Shown in pieces: positions 8,932 to 17,562 of a stretch of 64,000 bases of DNA. Source of the stretch: Thermococcus paralvinellae (GTDB lineage Archaea > Methanobacteriota_B > Thermococci > Thermococcales > Thermococcaceae); NCBI RefSeq assembly GCF_000517445.1, contig NZ_CP006965.1:1464681-1528680 (forward strand), written 5' to 3'. The position numbers were made by a program, and so were the translations under genes. Within the stretch, counting starts at the first letter, position 1, and each line of letters opens with the position of its first letter. Under the pieces are notes generated by a model. The model had not been told where the DNA came from. It saw only the letters and a program-made list of their open reading frames with translations, and did no database searches.

Positions 8932-9456
8932 ATGAAGCTAAAAGTCCCTTTGAGCGAGAAAGATGTCCTAAAACTTAAAACTGGCGACATCGTTCATCTT
9001 TCTGGAATCATATACACGGCAAGGGATTTAGCCCACAGAAAGATCATCGAGCTTGCTAAACGAGATGAACTGCCCTTTAACTTAGAAGGCACTGTTATTT
9101 ACCACTGCGGACCTGTTGTCCGAAAAAATGAGGGAGAATTTGAAATAGTCTCAGCTGGCCCAACAACAAGTGCAAGGATGAACTACTATCTCGACGAAAT
9201 TCTGTCCTTGGGAGTTAAGGGAGTTATCGGGAAGGGAGGAATGAACCCAGAGCCTTTCAAAAGACACAAAGCCGTTTACTTTGCCTTCACAGGCGGAGCT
9301 GGATCTTTAGCAGCCAAAAGTATTAAGAGAATCCTAGATGTTTACTGGCTCGATGAACTTGGCATCCCTGAGGCAGTTTGGGTTTTAGAGGTTGAAAAGT
9401 TTCCGCTTTTAGTTGCCATTGATTCACATGGAAATTCGATCTACAAAAAGAGTTAA
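8932..9456 (+). CDS. Class I fumarate hydratase, beta (C-terminal) subunit
   Basis: Partner of the alpha subunit encoded at 3034-3897. The 174-residue product has the beta-subunit signatures 'GDIVHLSGIIYTARDLAHRK' near the start, 'YHCGPV', 'GPTTSARM' and 'GKGGM', which form the substrate pocket and swivelling domain. The frame extends upstream to 8764, but the extra part has no family similarity. ATG 8932 has GGTGAT a few bases upstream and gives the usual N terminus, so it is the likely start. It is divergent from the exported transglutaminase operon. Tartrate dehydratase beta is the alternative, but a fumarase fits a host that also has malic enzyme in this window. Confidence 0.9.
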   Translation: MKLKVPLSEKDVLKLKTGDIVHLSGIIYTARDLAHRKIIELAKRDELPFNLEGTVIYHCGPVVRKNEGEFEIVSAGPTTSARMNYYLDEILSLGVKGVIGKGGMNPEPFKRHKAVYFAFTGGAGSLAAKSIKRILDVYWLDELGIPEAVWVLEVEKFPLLVAIDSHGNSIYKKS

Positions 9457-9478
9457 AAGCTAAACAAAGCTATTCACT

Positions 9479-9542
9479 ATAGCCGATGATGGCAACAGGG
9501 TAGCTGCCGATTGATGACGAAGCCGTTCCAGTCTGAGGCTAT
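9479..9542 (+). ncRNA. C/D box sRNA (2'-O-methylation guide)
   Basis: A compact 64-nt unit between fumarase beta and the stress protein gene has all parts of an archaeal C/D box sRNA in order. These are a 6-bp terminal stem (ATAGCC at 9479-9484 with GGCTAT at 9537-9542), a C box ATGATGG (9486-9492), a first guide of about 14 nt, a D'-like CCGA (9507-9510), a C' box TTGATGA (9511-9517), a second guide of about 15 nt and a D box CTGA (9533-9536). Size and spacing are normal for Thermococcales. Its 3' stem overlaps the stop codon of the convergent gene. Targets were not determined. Strand is chosen from box order. Confidence 0.75.
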
Positions 9543-10381
9543 TCGCACGGCACCAAAAGCACAGGCAGCTTTGAATCTCTTATGACCCTTTCTGCCGTGC
9601 TTCCAAGGAGCAAATCTTTAATGATGCTTCGCCCCTTCTTGCCCATTACAATAAGCGTTGCACCTTTTGCTATTGAGAATCCAATTATTCCCTGAGATGC
9701 GACGCCAGCAAAGACCTCCCTTTCAACCGGGAACTTCACGATTTTTGCATATTTCTCAAGGTTCTGCTTAGCCTTTGCTATATTTTCTTCAAGCTCCTCA
9801 GCTTTACCATAATCAACAATATGAAGAAGGATTCCTTCCTTAACAAGCTCCTCAAACTTCTTAACAGCCTCCATTATCCGTATTGAACATGGTGAGAAAT
9901 CCAAAGCCACCAGTGGTTTGTCAAAAATTTTCTCGCAGTCACTCAGACACTTTATCCTCTTCTCTTCCTCATCCCATTCGTATCTAATTAAGAGAACAGG
10001 CTTTTTAGTTGCCCTTACAAGATTTGAGGCAGTACTGCCTAAAAACATCTGGCGCAAGATGTTTTCTCCTTTTGAGGGGCTTATAATAAGATCAACATTC
10101 TTTTCTTTGGCAATCTCCGCTATCTCCAATGAAGGAATTCCAAGCTTTACAATTGGTTCAACTTCTATTCCTCTCCCTCTAAGCTCATCCGCCAAGTTGT
10201 TTAGTTGTTCCTCATCAATCTTCATAAGCTCAAGAGCTTCAATATCGGTTGCAGTAATATCAACTATGTGTACAAGGTAGAGCTTTTTAGCTCCAAGCTC
10301 AAAGAACTTTGGGACACAGTTCCTTAAAGCATGTAAGGACACTTCAGAAAAATCCGTTGGGAAAAGTATCTTCTCAAACAT
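9539..10381 (-). CDS. Tandem universal stress protein (UspA family)
   Basis: Two UspA domains in one chain of about 280 residues. The first covers about residues 1-140 and ends with 'LGSTASNLV'. The second covers about 150-280 and holds a full ATP-binding signature of the G-2x-G-9x-G(S/T) type in 'MGKKGRSIIKDLLLGSTAERV'. Such proteins bind ATP or AMP in the cytoplasm and are linked to stress and growth arrest. The frame opens at 10393, but ATG 10381 has GGTGA five bases upstream and gives the canonical MFEKILFPTDFS N terminus. It is monocistronic. Confidence 0.85.
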   Translation of the reverse strand: MFEKILFPTDFSEVSLHALRNCVPKFFELGAKKLYLVHIVDITATDIEALELMKIDEEQLNNLADELRGRGIEVEPIVKLGIPSLEIAEIAKEKNVDLIISPSKGENILRQMFLGSTASNLVRATKKPVLLIRYEWDEEEKRIKCLSDCEKIFDKPLVALDFSPCSIRIMEAVKKFEELVKEGILLHIVDYGKAEELEENIAKAKQNLEKYAKIVKFPVEREVFAGVASQGIIGFSIAKGATLIVMGKKGRSIIKDLLLGSTAERVIRDSKLPVLLVPCE

Positions 10382-10466
10382 CGGATTCACCATAATATTT
10401 TATGCTGTTGAAGTATTTAGGTGTTGCCGAAGGGAATATAAACACTCACACGTATTATCCTTTGTA

Positions 10467-11162
10467 ATGGAGCGAAGAGTCGTCTTAGAGACCGTCAATC
10501 TTGTTAAGAATTATTACATTGGGAGAAAGATAGTGGTTCCAGCTCTTAGAGGGGTTAGTCTAAAGATTTATGAAGGAGAATTTGTTGCAATAATTGGACC
10601 CAGCGGAAGCGGAAAAACTACACTTCTTAATATGCTCGGCCTATTAGACAGACCCACAAGCGGAAAAGTGTATATTGATGGAATTGATGTTAGCAATCTT
10701 AACGATAATCAGCTTTCTGAAATCAGATTGAGGAAAATTGGCTTTGTTTTCCAATATTACAACTTGGTTCCCATTTTGACAGCATTAGAAAACGTTGAGC
10801 TACCAATGCTTCTAGCAGGAATCCCAAAGAAGAAGAGGATCAAAAGAGCAAAAGAGCTTCTCAAATCCGTTGGATTGGAAAAGTTCATGCATCACAAACC
10901 AAATGAAATGAGCGGAGGACAACAACAAAGAGTTGCTATTGCAAGAGCTTTAGCTAATAATCCAAGCATAGTCTTAGCAGATGAACCAACTGGAAATCTT
11001 GACACCCAGACATCGAAAGAGATAATAGCTTTAATGAAGAAAATAAATCAAGAGAAAGGAACAACCTTCGTAATAGTGACTCACGATGTTGAGATCGCAA
11101 AAGAAGCAGAAAGAATTCTTCAAATAAGAGATGGGAAGATTAGTGGGGTGGAAAAGTTATGA
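10467..11162 (+). CDS. ABC transporter ATP-binding protein (MacB/LolD type)
   Basis: 231-residue ATPase with Walker A 'GPSGSGKTT', Q-loop 'FVFQYYNLVP', signature 'MSGGQQQRVA', Walker B 'IVLADEPTGNLD' and switch His 'VTHD'. The EPTGNLD D-loop is typical of MacB/LolD/FtsE-type mechanotransmission ABC systems rather than importers. It is the first gene of a three-gene unit with a surface CARDB-like protein and an FtsX-type permease, joined by overlaps of 4 and 11 bp. A TATA-like AATATAAAC lies about 30 bp upstream of the start, suggesting a short or absent leader. Confidence 0.9.
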   Translation: MERRVVLETVNLVKNYYIGRKIVVPALRGVSLKIYEGEFVAIIGPSGSGKTTLLNMLGLLDRPTSGKVYIDGIDVSNLNDNQLSEIRLRKIGFVFQYYNLVPILTALENVELPMLLAGIPKKKRIKRAKELLKSVGLEKFMHHKPNEMSGGQQQRVAIARALANNPSIVLADEPTGNLDTQTSKEIIALMKKINQEKGTTFVIVTHDVEIAKEAERILQIRDGKISGVEKL

Positions 11163-13009
11163 AAAAGATCACCATCATGCTGTTAATATTCATGTTAACT
11201 GTATCAAGCATAATCAATGCCCAGCGTCAAGAAGAAGATGGAGAGGAATATTTACTGACCTTTTCTGGTTATTTAGGAATCGGAGATGTCTTAACTTTCG
11301 GGAACTACACCTTGACTGTTATAGACGTACTCTCCAGCCCCAAAACTGGAGTTGCCAGTAGTGTTTTGTTTAAGCTTAGAGATAATACTGCGTTTGAGGA
11401 GACCACATTCTCCCTTAAAGAAGGTGAAGAGTATCAGTACAAAGACGTGAAGATTAAGCTCGTTGTTATAACTCTTGAGGATAATCCCAGGGCATTAATC
11501 AGAATTTACTCAAAAGCCGTTGATGTGTTTTATGGAGATGCCTACGAGAGGTCAATCTTTAGATACGGGCCTATAAAGTTCATAATCCTTGAAATAGAAA
11601 ATGAAACATTTCTGGCGAGATATGAGAAGAAGGGAGAGGCCGACTACCGTTATTTTGGAACTGGTTATTACTACTGGAATGATCTTTCCATCTATGTGGA
11701 AAACATAACAAACAAGACAGTGAGACTGAAAATTAGAGCACCAAAATATGCCCAGTATGCAATTATCAGAGGAGCGGAAATAACTATTGAGAAAGTTGAT
11801 TTTGGAGAGGTTGAAATAGGTTCACCCTTTAAGCTGACTATAACGCTGAGAAATGTAGGGAACAAAAACGCCCGATTCATAAGCATCTATTTGTATTCCA
11901 AAGAGCAGATCCAAGAAGAACAAGTCCAAACGATTCTCCCAACAATCACGATTCCCCAATTTGAATCTTCTTTGCCCTTCGCTGCCTACAGAGAAAGTCC
12001 AATTAAATATCTCGAAGTTTTAGCTCCAGGAGATGAGAAGACAATTGTTTTCACATTAATTTCCTCAAAGAACCTCAAAGAAGATGTTTATCCACTTTAC
12101 ATTAGGATTGAATACCAAGACGAAGATGGAGCAAAGAAAAGCAAGGAAGTTCAGGTGGGAATTCCGGTTGAGGACAAGATAAGACCAAAAGTCATTATCG
12201 AGGAGTTTAAAGTAATTCCGTCTGTTGTTCAGCCCGATTCAAACTTCACAGTTAGAATAAAGCTCAGAAATATTGGAAATTCAATTGCTAAGCATGTTAA
12301 AGTCAAAGTTACGAGTGAAAAGCCGGAAGAAGAAAGGCAGGTAACCTATCCATACTTCCCCTCCAGCGAAGGAACAGTGCAGCAAGAGATTGACATATTC
12401 CCCATAAGCAGACAAAACCTCCTTTACTTCTCTGAAGTCAATACGACCGCTGAAGGGGAACTATACTTCAAGATAAAGCAGGTTCAGAGAGGGATCTATC
12501 CCCTCTATGTCACAATCACCTACGAAGATGAAAATGGTGTTATCTATAAGGAAAAAACTATGTTTGGGGTTGAGGTGAGTGCCTATCCTCTTCTCGACCT
12601 TTATATAGGGAACATCTGGGAGAGTGGCGGAAGATATAACTTTGAAGTTTATGTTGTCAATGAAGGCAAAGACGTTGCAAGAGGGGTAACTCTTGATGTC
12701 ACTTCAGAGCAGCTTGAGCTGTTTCCAGTTGGTCAAAGATACGTGGGGAGTATTGCTGGATTGGACTACGACAGTGTAAACTTCCAAATTCTAAACAGGA
12801 CTATTCCGAAGGGAGAATACGTTATTCATGCCAAGGTATATTATAAAGACGAAAAAGGTCAGGAAAAGAGTTTCGAAAAAGATTTAGTCATTAGAATCCC
12901 CGAAACTTTAACATATTCAGAGAAAAAGCCCTATGAGTACTACATCGGTGGAGGAATTCTATTGCTGCTCATAATAATCCTTCTGTGGAGGAGAAAAGGT
13001 GTGGAGTGA
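11159..13009 (+). CDS. Surface protein with CARDB/S-layer-like repeats, export cassette partner
   Basis: 616 residues with a signal peptide (Lys-Lys then ILE-rich core, cleavage near SIINA), several immunoglobulin-like beta domains of the COG1361/CARDB type ('FTVRIKLRNIGNSIAKHVKVKV', 'FEVYVVNEGKDVARGVTLDV') and a single C-terminal membrane helix (about 590-609) followed by RRK. It faces the outside. The gene lies between the ATPase and permease of a MacB-like system, where bacterial systems place a periplasmic adaptor. It may play a comparable role with the S-layer, but that is inference. It overlaps both neighbours. Confidence 0.8.
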   Translation: MKKITIMLLIFMLTVSSIINAQRQEEDGEEYLLTFSGYLGIGDVLTFGNYTLTVIDVLSSPKTGVASSVLFKLRDNTAFEETTFSLKEGEEYQYKDVKIKLVVITLEDNPRALIRIYSKAVDVFYGDAYERSIFRYGPIKFIILEIENETFLARYEKKGEADYRYFGTGYYYWNDLSIYVENITNKTVRLKIRAPKYAQYAIIRGAEITIEKVDFGEVEIGSPFKLTITLRNVGNKNARFISIYLYSKEQIQEEQVQTILPTITIPQFESSLPFAAYRESPIKYLEVLAPGDEKTIVFTLISSKNLKEDVYPLYIRIEYQDEDGAKKSKEVQVGIPVEDKIRPKVIIEEFKVIPSVVQPDSNFTVRIKLRNIGNSIAKHVKVKVTSEKPEEERQVTYPYFPSSEGTVQQEIDIFPISRQNLLYFSEVNTTAEGELYFKIKQVQRGIYPLYVTITYEDENGVIYKEKTMFGVEVSAYPLLDLYIGNIWESGGRYNFEVYVVNEGKDVARGVTLDVTSEQLELFPVGQRYVGSIAGLDYDSVNFQILNRTIPKGEYVIHAKVYYKDEKGQEKSFEKDLVIRIPETLTYSEKKPYEYYIGGGILLLLIIILLWRRKGVE

Positions 13010-14222
13010 GCTAGTTAAAATTGCAGTTAGAAACTTAACAAGAAGAAAGCTTAGAACACTCTTCACAATGTTAGGAATTATAATAGCCGTTGGCTCAGTT
13101 ACTGCCTTAGTTTCCATAACTCAAGGTTCTCGAATGGCAATAGAGCAGGAACTTGAGAGCACAAGCAATGTTCTCATGGTGATGCCCGGAGTGAGTGTTT
13201 CCATAATTAGAGCAGCAACTAGTACAATGAGCGAGGACATAGTGAAGAAAATAGAAAAAATCGACCATGTCGAAGCTGTAAACCCCGCTTTAATAAAGTT
13301 TACGACGATTAAGTATGATGACTGGATTCTTGAGCTCACAATCATGGGAGTTGATCCAAAGCGGGCAGAGAAGTTTTTCGCTCTCCGTGGACTTCACTTA
13401 GAGAGGGGTGTATTTTTGAGGAAAAACGATAGATACAAGGCTATTCTCGGCTATCTGTTAGCTCATGGGAAGTTCGCAACTTTTGACGGAGAACCTGTTA
13501 ACTGGGACATCATGCCCGGACAGAGAATAATAATCTACGATGACCAGGGGAATGCATACGAGTTTAAGGTTATTGGAAACTTTGAGGAGAGCGGACAGTC
13601 TTTCTTAGCGGGTTTCTTGGATATGATGGTAGTTGTTCCGTTAGATACACTTCAAGAAATGTTCCATGAAGAAGGAAAAGTCAGCATAGTTGATGTATGG
13701 GTTGATGACGTTACGTTCATTGATGAAGTTAAGAAAGAAATTGAAAAAGAAGTCCCCGGGGTTACAGTCATCACGGCAAGGCAGAGCGTTCAAATGGTTC
13801 TTATGATTCAAAAAATGATGCACAATCTTTTGATTGGAATTGGTAGCATTGCTCTATTTGTAGGGGCCCTTGGAGTTATGAACACGCTTTTAACTTCAGT
13901 AATGGAGAGGACAAGGGAGATTGGAACTTATAGGGCAATTGGGGCAAAGAAGAGCTTTATCCTAAAAATGATTTTCATTGAGGGAATAATATTGACAAGC
14001 ATTGGTGGCATTTTGGGCTTTTTCTTTGGAATTGGGGCTGCGAAAATGGTGGTCTTCATCTTCAGGCAGAGAGGCCAGTTGTTACCTGATCCAATAATTG
14101 ACATGAATGTCATTGCAATAGCTTTTGTAATAACAATCCTAATTGGAATAATCTCAAGTCTGTATCCAGCAAAGAAGGCATCAGACCTGAGCCCAGTTGA
14201 GGCTTTGAGGTATGTTGAATGA
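12999..14222 (+). CDS. MacB/FtsX-type ABC permease
   Basis: 407 residues with the MacB_PCD plus FtsX layout. There is one N-terminal membrane helix (about 20-42, after [13 protein letters not shown]), a large extracytoplasmic domain (about 45-270), then three membrane helices (about 280-400) including the conserved '[14 protein letters not shown]' loop and a C-terminal '[11 protein letters not shown]'. Start GTG 12999 is preceded by GGAGGAG. Together with the ATPase and the surface protein it forms a complete export or mechanotransmission complex; the substrate is unknown. Confidence 0.88.
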   Translation: MWSELVKIAVRNLTRRKLRTLFTMLGIIIAVGSVTALVSITQGSRMAIEQELESTSNVLMVMPGVSVSIIRAATSTMSEDIVKKIEKIDHVEAVNPALIKFTTIKYDDWILELTIMGVDPKRAEKFFALRGLHLERGVFLRKNDRYKAILGYLLAHGKFATFDGEPVNWDIMPGQRIIIYDDQGNAYEFKVIGNFEESGQSFLAGFLDMMVVVPLDTLQEMFHEEGKVSIVDVWVDDVTFIDEVKKEIEKEVPGVTVITARQSVQMVLMIQKMMHNLLIGIGSIALFVGALGVMNTLLTSVMERTREIGTYRAIGAKKSFILKMIFIEGIILTSIGGILGFFFGIGAAKMVVFIFRQRGQLLPDPIIDMNVIAIAFVITILIGIISSLYPAKKASDLSPVEALRYVE

Positions 14223-14266
14223 AAAGGATTATATTCTCATCGAAGCAATTCAATTTGGGTGGTATC

Positions 14267-15460
14267 ATGAAGAGGGTTCACCTTTTTGACTGGCATAAGG
14301 AGCATGCAAAGAAGGTTGAGGAGTTTGCTGGTTGGGAAATGCCAATCTGGTATTCAAGCATAAAAGAGGAGCACTTGGCTGTTAGAAATGGTGTTGGAAT
14401 TTTTGATGTCTCCCACATGGGAGAGATATTCTTCCGTGGTAAAGATGCCTTAAAGTTTTTGCAATATGTTACAACAAACGATATCTCAAGACCTCCAGCG
14501 ATAAGCGGAACTTACACACTTGTTTTAAATGAGAGAGGAGCTGTTAAGGATGAGACTTTGGTTTTCAATATGGGTAACGATACATACATGATGGTCTGTG
14601 ACAGTGATGCCTTTGAAAAGCTCTATGCGTGGTTTGTCTCAATAAAAGGGGCAATTGAGCAGTACACCGAGCTGGATTTGGAGATAGAGAATAAAACCTA
14701 TGACATGGCAATGTTTTCAATCCAAGGGCCTAAAGCAGGAGATGTAGCTATGGAGCTCTTTGGAATTGACATAAACGAGCTCTGGTGGTTCCAGGCTAAA
14801 GAGGTTGAGCTTGATGGAATAAAGATGATTCTCTCAAGGAGCGGGTACACTGGAGAGAACGGATTTGAGGTTTACTTTGAGGATGCAAATCCATACCATC
14901 CTGATCCAGAGAAGAGAGGAAAGCCAGAGAAGGCTCTCTATGTCTGGGAGAAAATCCTTGAAGTTGGCAAGAAGTACGGAATAAAGCCAGCTGGCCTTGG
15001 AGCAAGAGATACACTTAGATTGGAAGCTGGCTATACACTCTATGGAAACGAGACGAAGGAATTGCAGCTTTTGAGCACTGACATTGATGAGGTAACACCT
15101 CTGCAAGCTAACCTCGAATTTGCAATCTTCTGGGACAAGGAGTTCATAGGAAAAGAGGCCTTACTCAAGCAGAAAGAGAGAGGGTTGCCGAGCAAGATGG
15201 TGCATTTCAAGATGGTAGACAAGGGCATTCCAAGGGCTGGCTATAAGGTTTACAAAGACGGAAAAGAGATCGGAGAAGTCACAAGCGGTACAATGTCTCC
15301 GCTCTTGGGCATTGGAATTGGTATAGCTTTTGTTAAGCCAGAGTATGCTGTTCCTGGAGTTGAGATTGAAGTCGAAATTAGAGGTCAGAAGAAGAAAGCA
15401 ATAACAGTTAACCCACCGTTCTATGACCCGAAGAAGTACGGAGCATTTAGAGAAGAGTGA
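14267..15460 (+). CDS. gcvT: Glycine cleavage system aminomethyltransferase (T protein)
   Basis: Transfers the aminomethyl carbon from lipoyl-H protein to tetrahydropterin, releasing ammonia, as part of glycine cleavage/synthesis. The protein has the GcvT folate-binding domain ('FDVSHMGE', '[10 protein letters not shown]', '[14 protein letters not shown]', '[13 protein letters not shown]') and the C-terminal barrel ('[12 protein letters not shown]'). Met at 14267 has GGTGGT upstream and matches the start of homologues. The longer frame from 14219 adds 16 atypical residues. The resulting 397 aa fits the family. No other gcv genes are adjacent. The T-rich stretch after its stop is a likely terminator. 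Confidence 0.93.
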   Translation: MKRVHLFDWHKEHAKKVEEFAGWEMPIWYSSIKEEHLAVRNGVGIFDVSHMGEIFFRGKDALKFLQYVTTNDISRPPAISGTYTLVLNERGAVKDETLVFNMGNDTYMMVCDSDAFEKLYAWFVSIKGAIEQYTELDLEIENKTYDMAMFSIQGPKAGDVAMELFGIDINELWWFQAKEVELDGIKMILSRSGYTGENGFEVYFEDANPYHPDPEKRGKPEKALYVWEKILEVGKKYGIKPAGLGARDTLRLEAGYTLYGNETKELQLLSTDIDEVTPLQANLEFAIFWDKEFIGKEALLKQKERGLPSKMVHFKMVDKGIPRAGYKVYKDGKEIGEVTSGTMSPLLGIGIGIAFVKPEYAVPGVEIEVEIRGQKKKAITVNPPFYDPKKYGAFREE

Positions 15461-15465
15461 GGACG

Positions 15466-15492
15466 GAGGTTTCTTTTTCCTTCTTTTTCTGC
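15466..15492 (+). terminator. T-rich terminator after gcvT
   Basis: Pyrimidine tract with three runs of five or six T between the convergent gcvT and taw3 genes, the usual form of intrinsic archaeal termination sites. Confidence 0.5.
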
Positions 15493-15509
15493 CACTAAAC
15501 ATTTGTTAA

Positions 15510-16127
15510 CTAAGTCAAAAACTTCCTTTTAACCTCATAAAACAGCTCATCCTCGCCAAGTTCATCTTTCAGCTTTTTAAAGTTCTCTTTAAGTCTCGGA
15601 AGACGAGATTTTGCTCTCATAAGCATTGTATTGCCCAACTCAACGGCAAACTTTAGGTATTCATCATCAACCAGAATTTTGCCATCTTTTCCTAAAGGCG
15701 CTGTTAGATACTCAGTTCCGTTTATCTCGACGAGAATTCTCTCTTTCACAGCTTTGAATGTTGTGTACTTGAAGCCGGAGGCTAAGCCAAGTTCATGGAG
15801 CTTTTTAGCTACATCAAAGCTCTCCGCAACTATATGGAAAATTGGGGGTTGGGATTTTAAGAAGATGAATCCCCTTTGAGCTTTCTTTAGACTCTCTTTT
15901 GCCTCTTCAAATGTTATTGGTCTGTGCTCTTTTATGAGCCATCTTGAGAGGGGCTTTGCACCTAAATCTGGCTCTTCGATAATTCCTATTCTTCCTGAGC
16001 ATGAGCTTGTGGTGTAAACGCCTTTGATTGAGTTGATAAGCATGAGAAGGTCAACAATGTCCTCATCAACTTTTTTCTCTCTTATCGCTGTGAACAGGCT
16101 TTGGAGTGCTTCTCTCTTGGCTTTCAT
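15510..16127 (-). CDS. taw3: tRNA(Phe) wyosine methyltransferase Taw3
   Basis: Methylates the N4 position of the yW-86 intermediate at G37 of tRNA-Phe in the archaeal wyosine pathway, using S-adenosylmethionine. The 205-residue protein has the TYW3 family pattern: a Ser/Cys motif 'TTSSCSGRI' near residue 42, a Trp-containing strand 'SRWLIKEH', and 'ASGFKYTTFK' near 120. Length matches archaeal Taw3. Start ATG 16127 has GGTGAAATT upstream. It stands alone between gcvT and tRNA-His; other wyosine genes (taw1, taw2, trm5) are not in the window. Confidence 0.88.
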   Translation of the reverse strand: MKAKREALQSLFTAIREKKVDEDIVDLLMLINSIKGVYTTSSCSGRIGIIEEPDLGAKPLSRWLIKEHRPITFEEAKESLKKAQRGFIFLKSQPPIFHIVAESFDVAKKLHELGLASGFKYTTFKAVKERILVEINGTEYLTAPLGKDGKILVDDEYLKFAVELGNTMLMRAKSRLPRLKENFKKLKDELGEDELFYEVKRKFLT

Positions 16128-16179
16128 TGCAATTTCACCCCTAACAGCTCGACTGATTTAAAACTCCACAAATTCTGGG

Positions 16180-16533
16180 TTAAACTGGATTAAATGCTCT
16201 GAGATTTGTTCTTTGATGTATTTTGGCGAAAACTTTATAAAGATATCCCAAAAAGTTAAGCTGGAAGTGGCCGGGGTGGTGTAGCCTGGTTAGCACAGGG
16301 GACTGTGGATCCCCTAGCCCGGGTTCAAATCCCGGCCCCGGCCCCAGAATTATTGTTCTCCCAGAATAAAAAGCTTCCAAAGCCAACTCCAGCAAACGCG
16401 ACATGTTAATGCCCTCTTTCCTTGCAAACTCAACCAAATCAGCCCGGATTCTCAGCGTTACATTACGCGTCTCTGAACGCTTCCGTACATCACCCGTGCA
16501 AATGCACGTGTATTTACACGTGTTTGGTCCCAT
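16180..16533 (-). CDS. Integrase N-terminal fragment (IntN), ribbon-helix-helix-like, running through attL
   Basis: The first 62 or so residues carry a CopG/Arc-like ribbon-helix-helix pattern: a basic beta strand 'RNVTLRIRADL' followed by two helices ('VEFARKEG', 'MSRLLELALEAF'). From residue 63 the frame reads through the antisense of tRNA-His (GPGPGFEPGLGDPQ) and into host DNA, so its present C terminus is an accident of integration. If the element is excised at att, the frame continues instead into the recombinase at 36858-37871, giving one protein of about 407 residues. The extant 117-residue product is thus the N part of a split SSV-type integrase. Start ATG 16533 has GGTGTCAGG upstream. 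Alternative: a free-standing CopG repressor whose end is tRNA read-through. Confidence 0.7.
   Translation of the reverse strand: MGPNTCKYTCICTGDVRKRSETRNVTLRIRADLVEFARKEGINMSRLLELALEAFYSGRTIILGPGPGFEPGLGDPQSPVLTRLHHPGHFQLNFLGYLYKVFAKIHQRTNLRAFNPV
16234..16242 (+). promoter_or_regulatory. TATA box of tRNA-His
   Basis: TTTATAAAG about 30 bp upstream of the tRNA-His 5' end in otherwise AT-rich sequence. It lies on the host side, so the tRNA promoter is not disturbed by the integration. Confidence 0.65.
16269..16346 (+). tRNA. tRNA-His (anticodon GTG), integration site
   Basis: A cloverleaf forms with an extra encoded G(-1) opposite discriminator C73, the histidine identity feature. The acceptor is GCCGGGG/CCCCGGC, the anticodon stem GGGGA/TCCCC encloses CTGTGGA (anticodon GTG), and the T arm is CCGGG/CCCGG around TTCAAAT. 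CCA is encoded at 16344-16346. The 3' part from 16303 onward belongs to the integrated element, which restores a complete gene, so the host keeps a working tRNA. Confidence 0.96.
16303..16346 (+). repeat. attL: 3' end of tRNA-His
   Basis: From CTGTGGATCCCCTAG through the T arm and CCA. It matches 37851-37893 at every position except one extra G after CCCCTA. It forms the left boundary of the element and the 3' half of the functional tRNA. Confidence 0.9.
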
Positions 16534-16593
16534 AGCCTGACACCAAAAAGAGTGAAGAACCCCGATTTAAACAACTTTCGCACGCAGAAACCG

Positions 16594-16615
16594 GTGTAAG
16601 GCAAATGCCTTACAC
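16594..16615. repeat. Palindromic repeat, copy 1
   Basis: Perfect 9-bp arms GTGTAAGGC / GCCTTACAC around AAAT. It lies upstream of IntN and just downstream of the 16642-17031 gene, so it could fold as a terminator or act as a binding site. Read on the minus strand, similarity to copy 2 continues for about 45 bp beyond the palindrome (TCGCAAAA-like, GTTG, then AATC.GGGGTTC-like segments). Confidence 0.75.
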
Positions 16616-16641
16616 TGAAAGCCAAAAAATAATAAAGGGCA

Positions 16642-17031
16642 TTAATCCACCTCGCCGTAAGCGAGAATGAAGAACGCCTCAAGGGCGGTGACGGAAGGAA
16701 CCCTCACACAGTCCTGCCTCCTTGGGAACAGCACGTGCTCGAAGTACTCAACGAATATCCGAAGCTTAAGAGCACTCTTTAAATCAACCAACCCCCGCTC
16801 AACAAAGTCGTCGAGGACGTGATTGAAGAGGTTCCTGGCATCAAGGAGAGCCTCACGGTCTGCATAAGTCCCAATCAGCAGGGAGTAAACCTCCCGCCAG
16901 AACTCTTTTGGCACGTCAAGTTCGCTCAAACGCTCAACCAGTGCCCCAGCCACCTTCTCATGGACCTCCTCAAGGTTTAGGCTTCCAATTTCCTGGAAGA
17001 GTTTGGATACAACCACTCCGACCGCTTCCAT
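16642..17031 (-). CDS. Helical protein of unknown function (element gene)
   Basis: 129 residues from ATG 17031, which has GGTGG upstream; a longer frame to a TTG at 17067 exists but is less likely. It is predicted almost wholly helical, acidic, with Leu/Val-rich amphipathic stretches ('MEAVGVVVSKLFQEIGSL', 'LFNHVLDDFVERGLVDLKSALKL'). I recognise no family. It sits between two copies of the palindromic repeat and next to IntN. A TTATGTTTAATT motif about 35-45 bp upstream of the start is also found upstream of the primase gene, so both may share a promoter type. Confidence 0.6.
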   Translation of the reverse strand: MEAVGVVVSKLFQEIGSLNLEEVHEKVAGALVERLSELDVPKEFWREVYSLLIGTYADREALLDARNLFNHVLDDFVERGLVDLKSALKLRIFVEYFEHVLFPRRQDCVRVPSVTALEAFFILAYGEVD

Positions 17032-17120
17032 CGCCAACCACCAACACCCGCCCCTCAAGATGAGCAATTAAACATAACTCTTGACCACTGAGTGAAGTCA
17101 TTAAGAAATCCCCTTTGGCT

Positions 17121-17144
17121 CGAGTTATCAAATTTGATAACTCG
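17121..17144. repeat. Perfect 24-bp palindrome
   Basis: Arms CGAGTTATCAAA and TTTGATAACTCG with no loop, so a dimeric protein site is more likely than an RNA hairpin. The CGAGTT half-site recurs at 17154 and 17248. Confidence 0.7.
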
Positions 17145-17499
17145 GAAGCCCCCCGAGTTTCATTTTTTGCAACTCGTGAAGTGTAAAAGAAGAGCGGAGA
17201 GGGCCTCTTTTCATTGGGCTGTTTTCATTAATTTTTGCATTTGAATGCGAGTTGCAAAAAATGCAACGCATAAACTTGTACATTCACTAAATCACGTCCA
17301 AAAAAGAAGGCACGAGAAGGCTTGAATTAGCTGAAAAACGATGCTAAAACAAAAAGTCTCACGAAAGGTGCGATACAGCGTTTTCCCATAATTTCCGGGC
17401 AACCCCCTTGGGCGGTTTGTGGCGCGACAATGGGGTGGACGAGCCCTCAGAAAACCCCGTTTTCATGTGGGTGTACAGAAATGTGCTCTTAGAGATGCC

Positions 17500-17523
17500 G
17501 GTGTAAGGCGTTTGCCTTACACC
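17500..17523. repeat. Palindromic repeat, copy 2
   Basis: GGTGTAAGGC / GCCTTACACC around GTTT. It lies downstream of the EVE gene's stop and extends as an imperfect longer repeat in opposite orientation to copy 1, so the pair brackets about 0.9 kb. Confidence 0.75.
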
Positions 17524-17562
17524 GAACCGTTCGCAAAAAAGTTGGTGAAGAAATCTGGGGGT

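Larger units (their letters stand above)
17032..17562. other. Non-coding 0.5-kb region with inverted repeats (candidate replication or partition region)
   Basis: No convincing gene. It holds a perfect 24-bp palindrome at 17121-17144 (arms CGAGTTATCAAA / TTTGATAACTCG), a 15-bp inverted repeat pair ATTTTTTGCAACTCG (17162-17176) and its complement (17248-17262), and palindromic repeat copy 2 at 17500-17523. The first part is AT-rich, unlike the cargo genes. Such clustering of inverted repeats near one end of an element is typical of origins, partition sites or multi-operator control regions; which one is not known. Confidence 0.55.
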
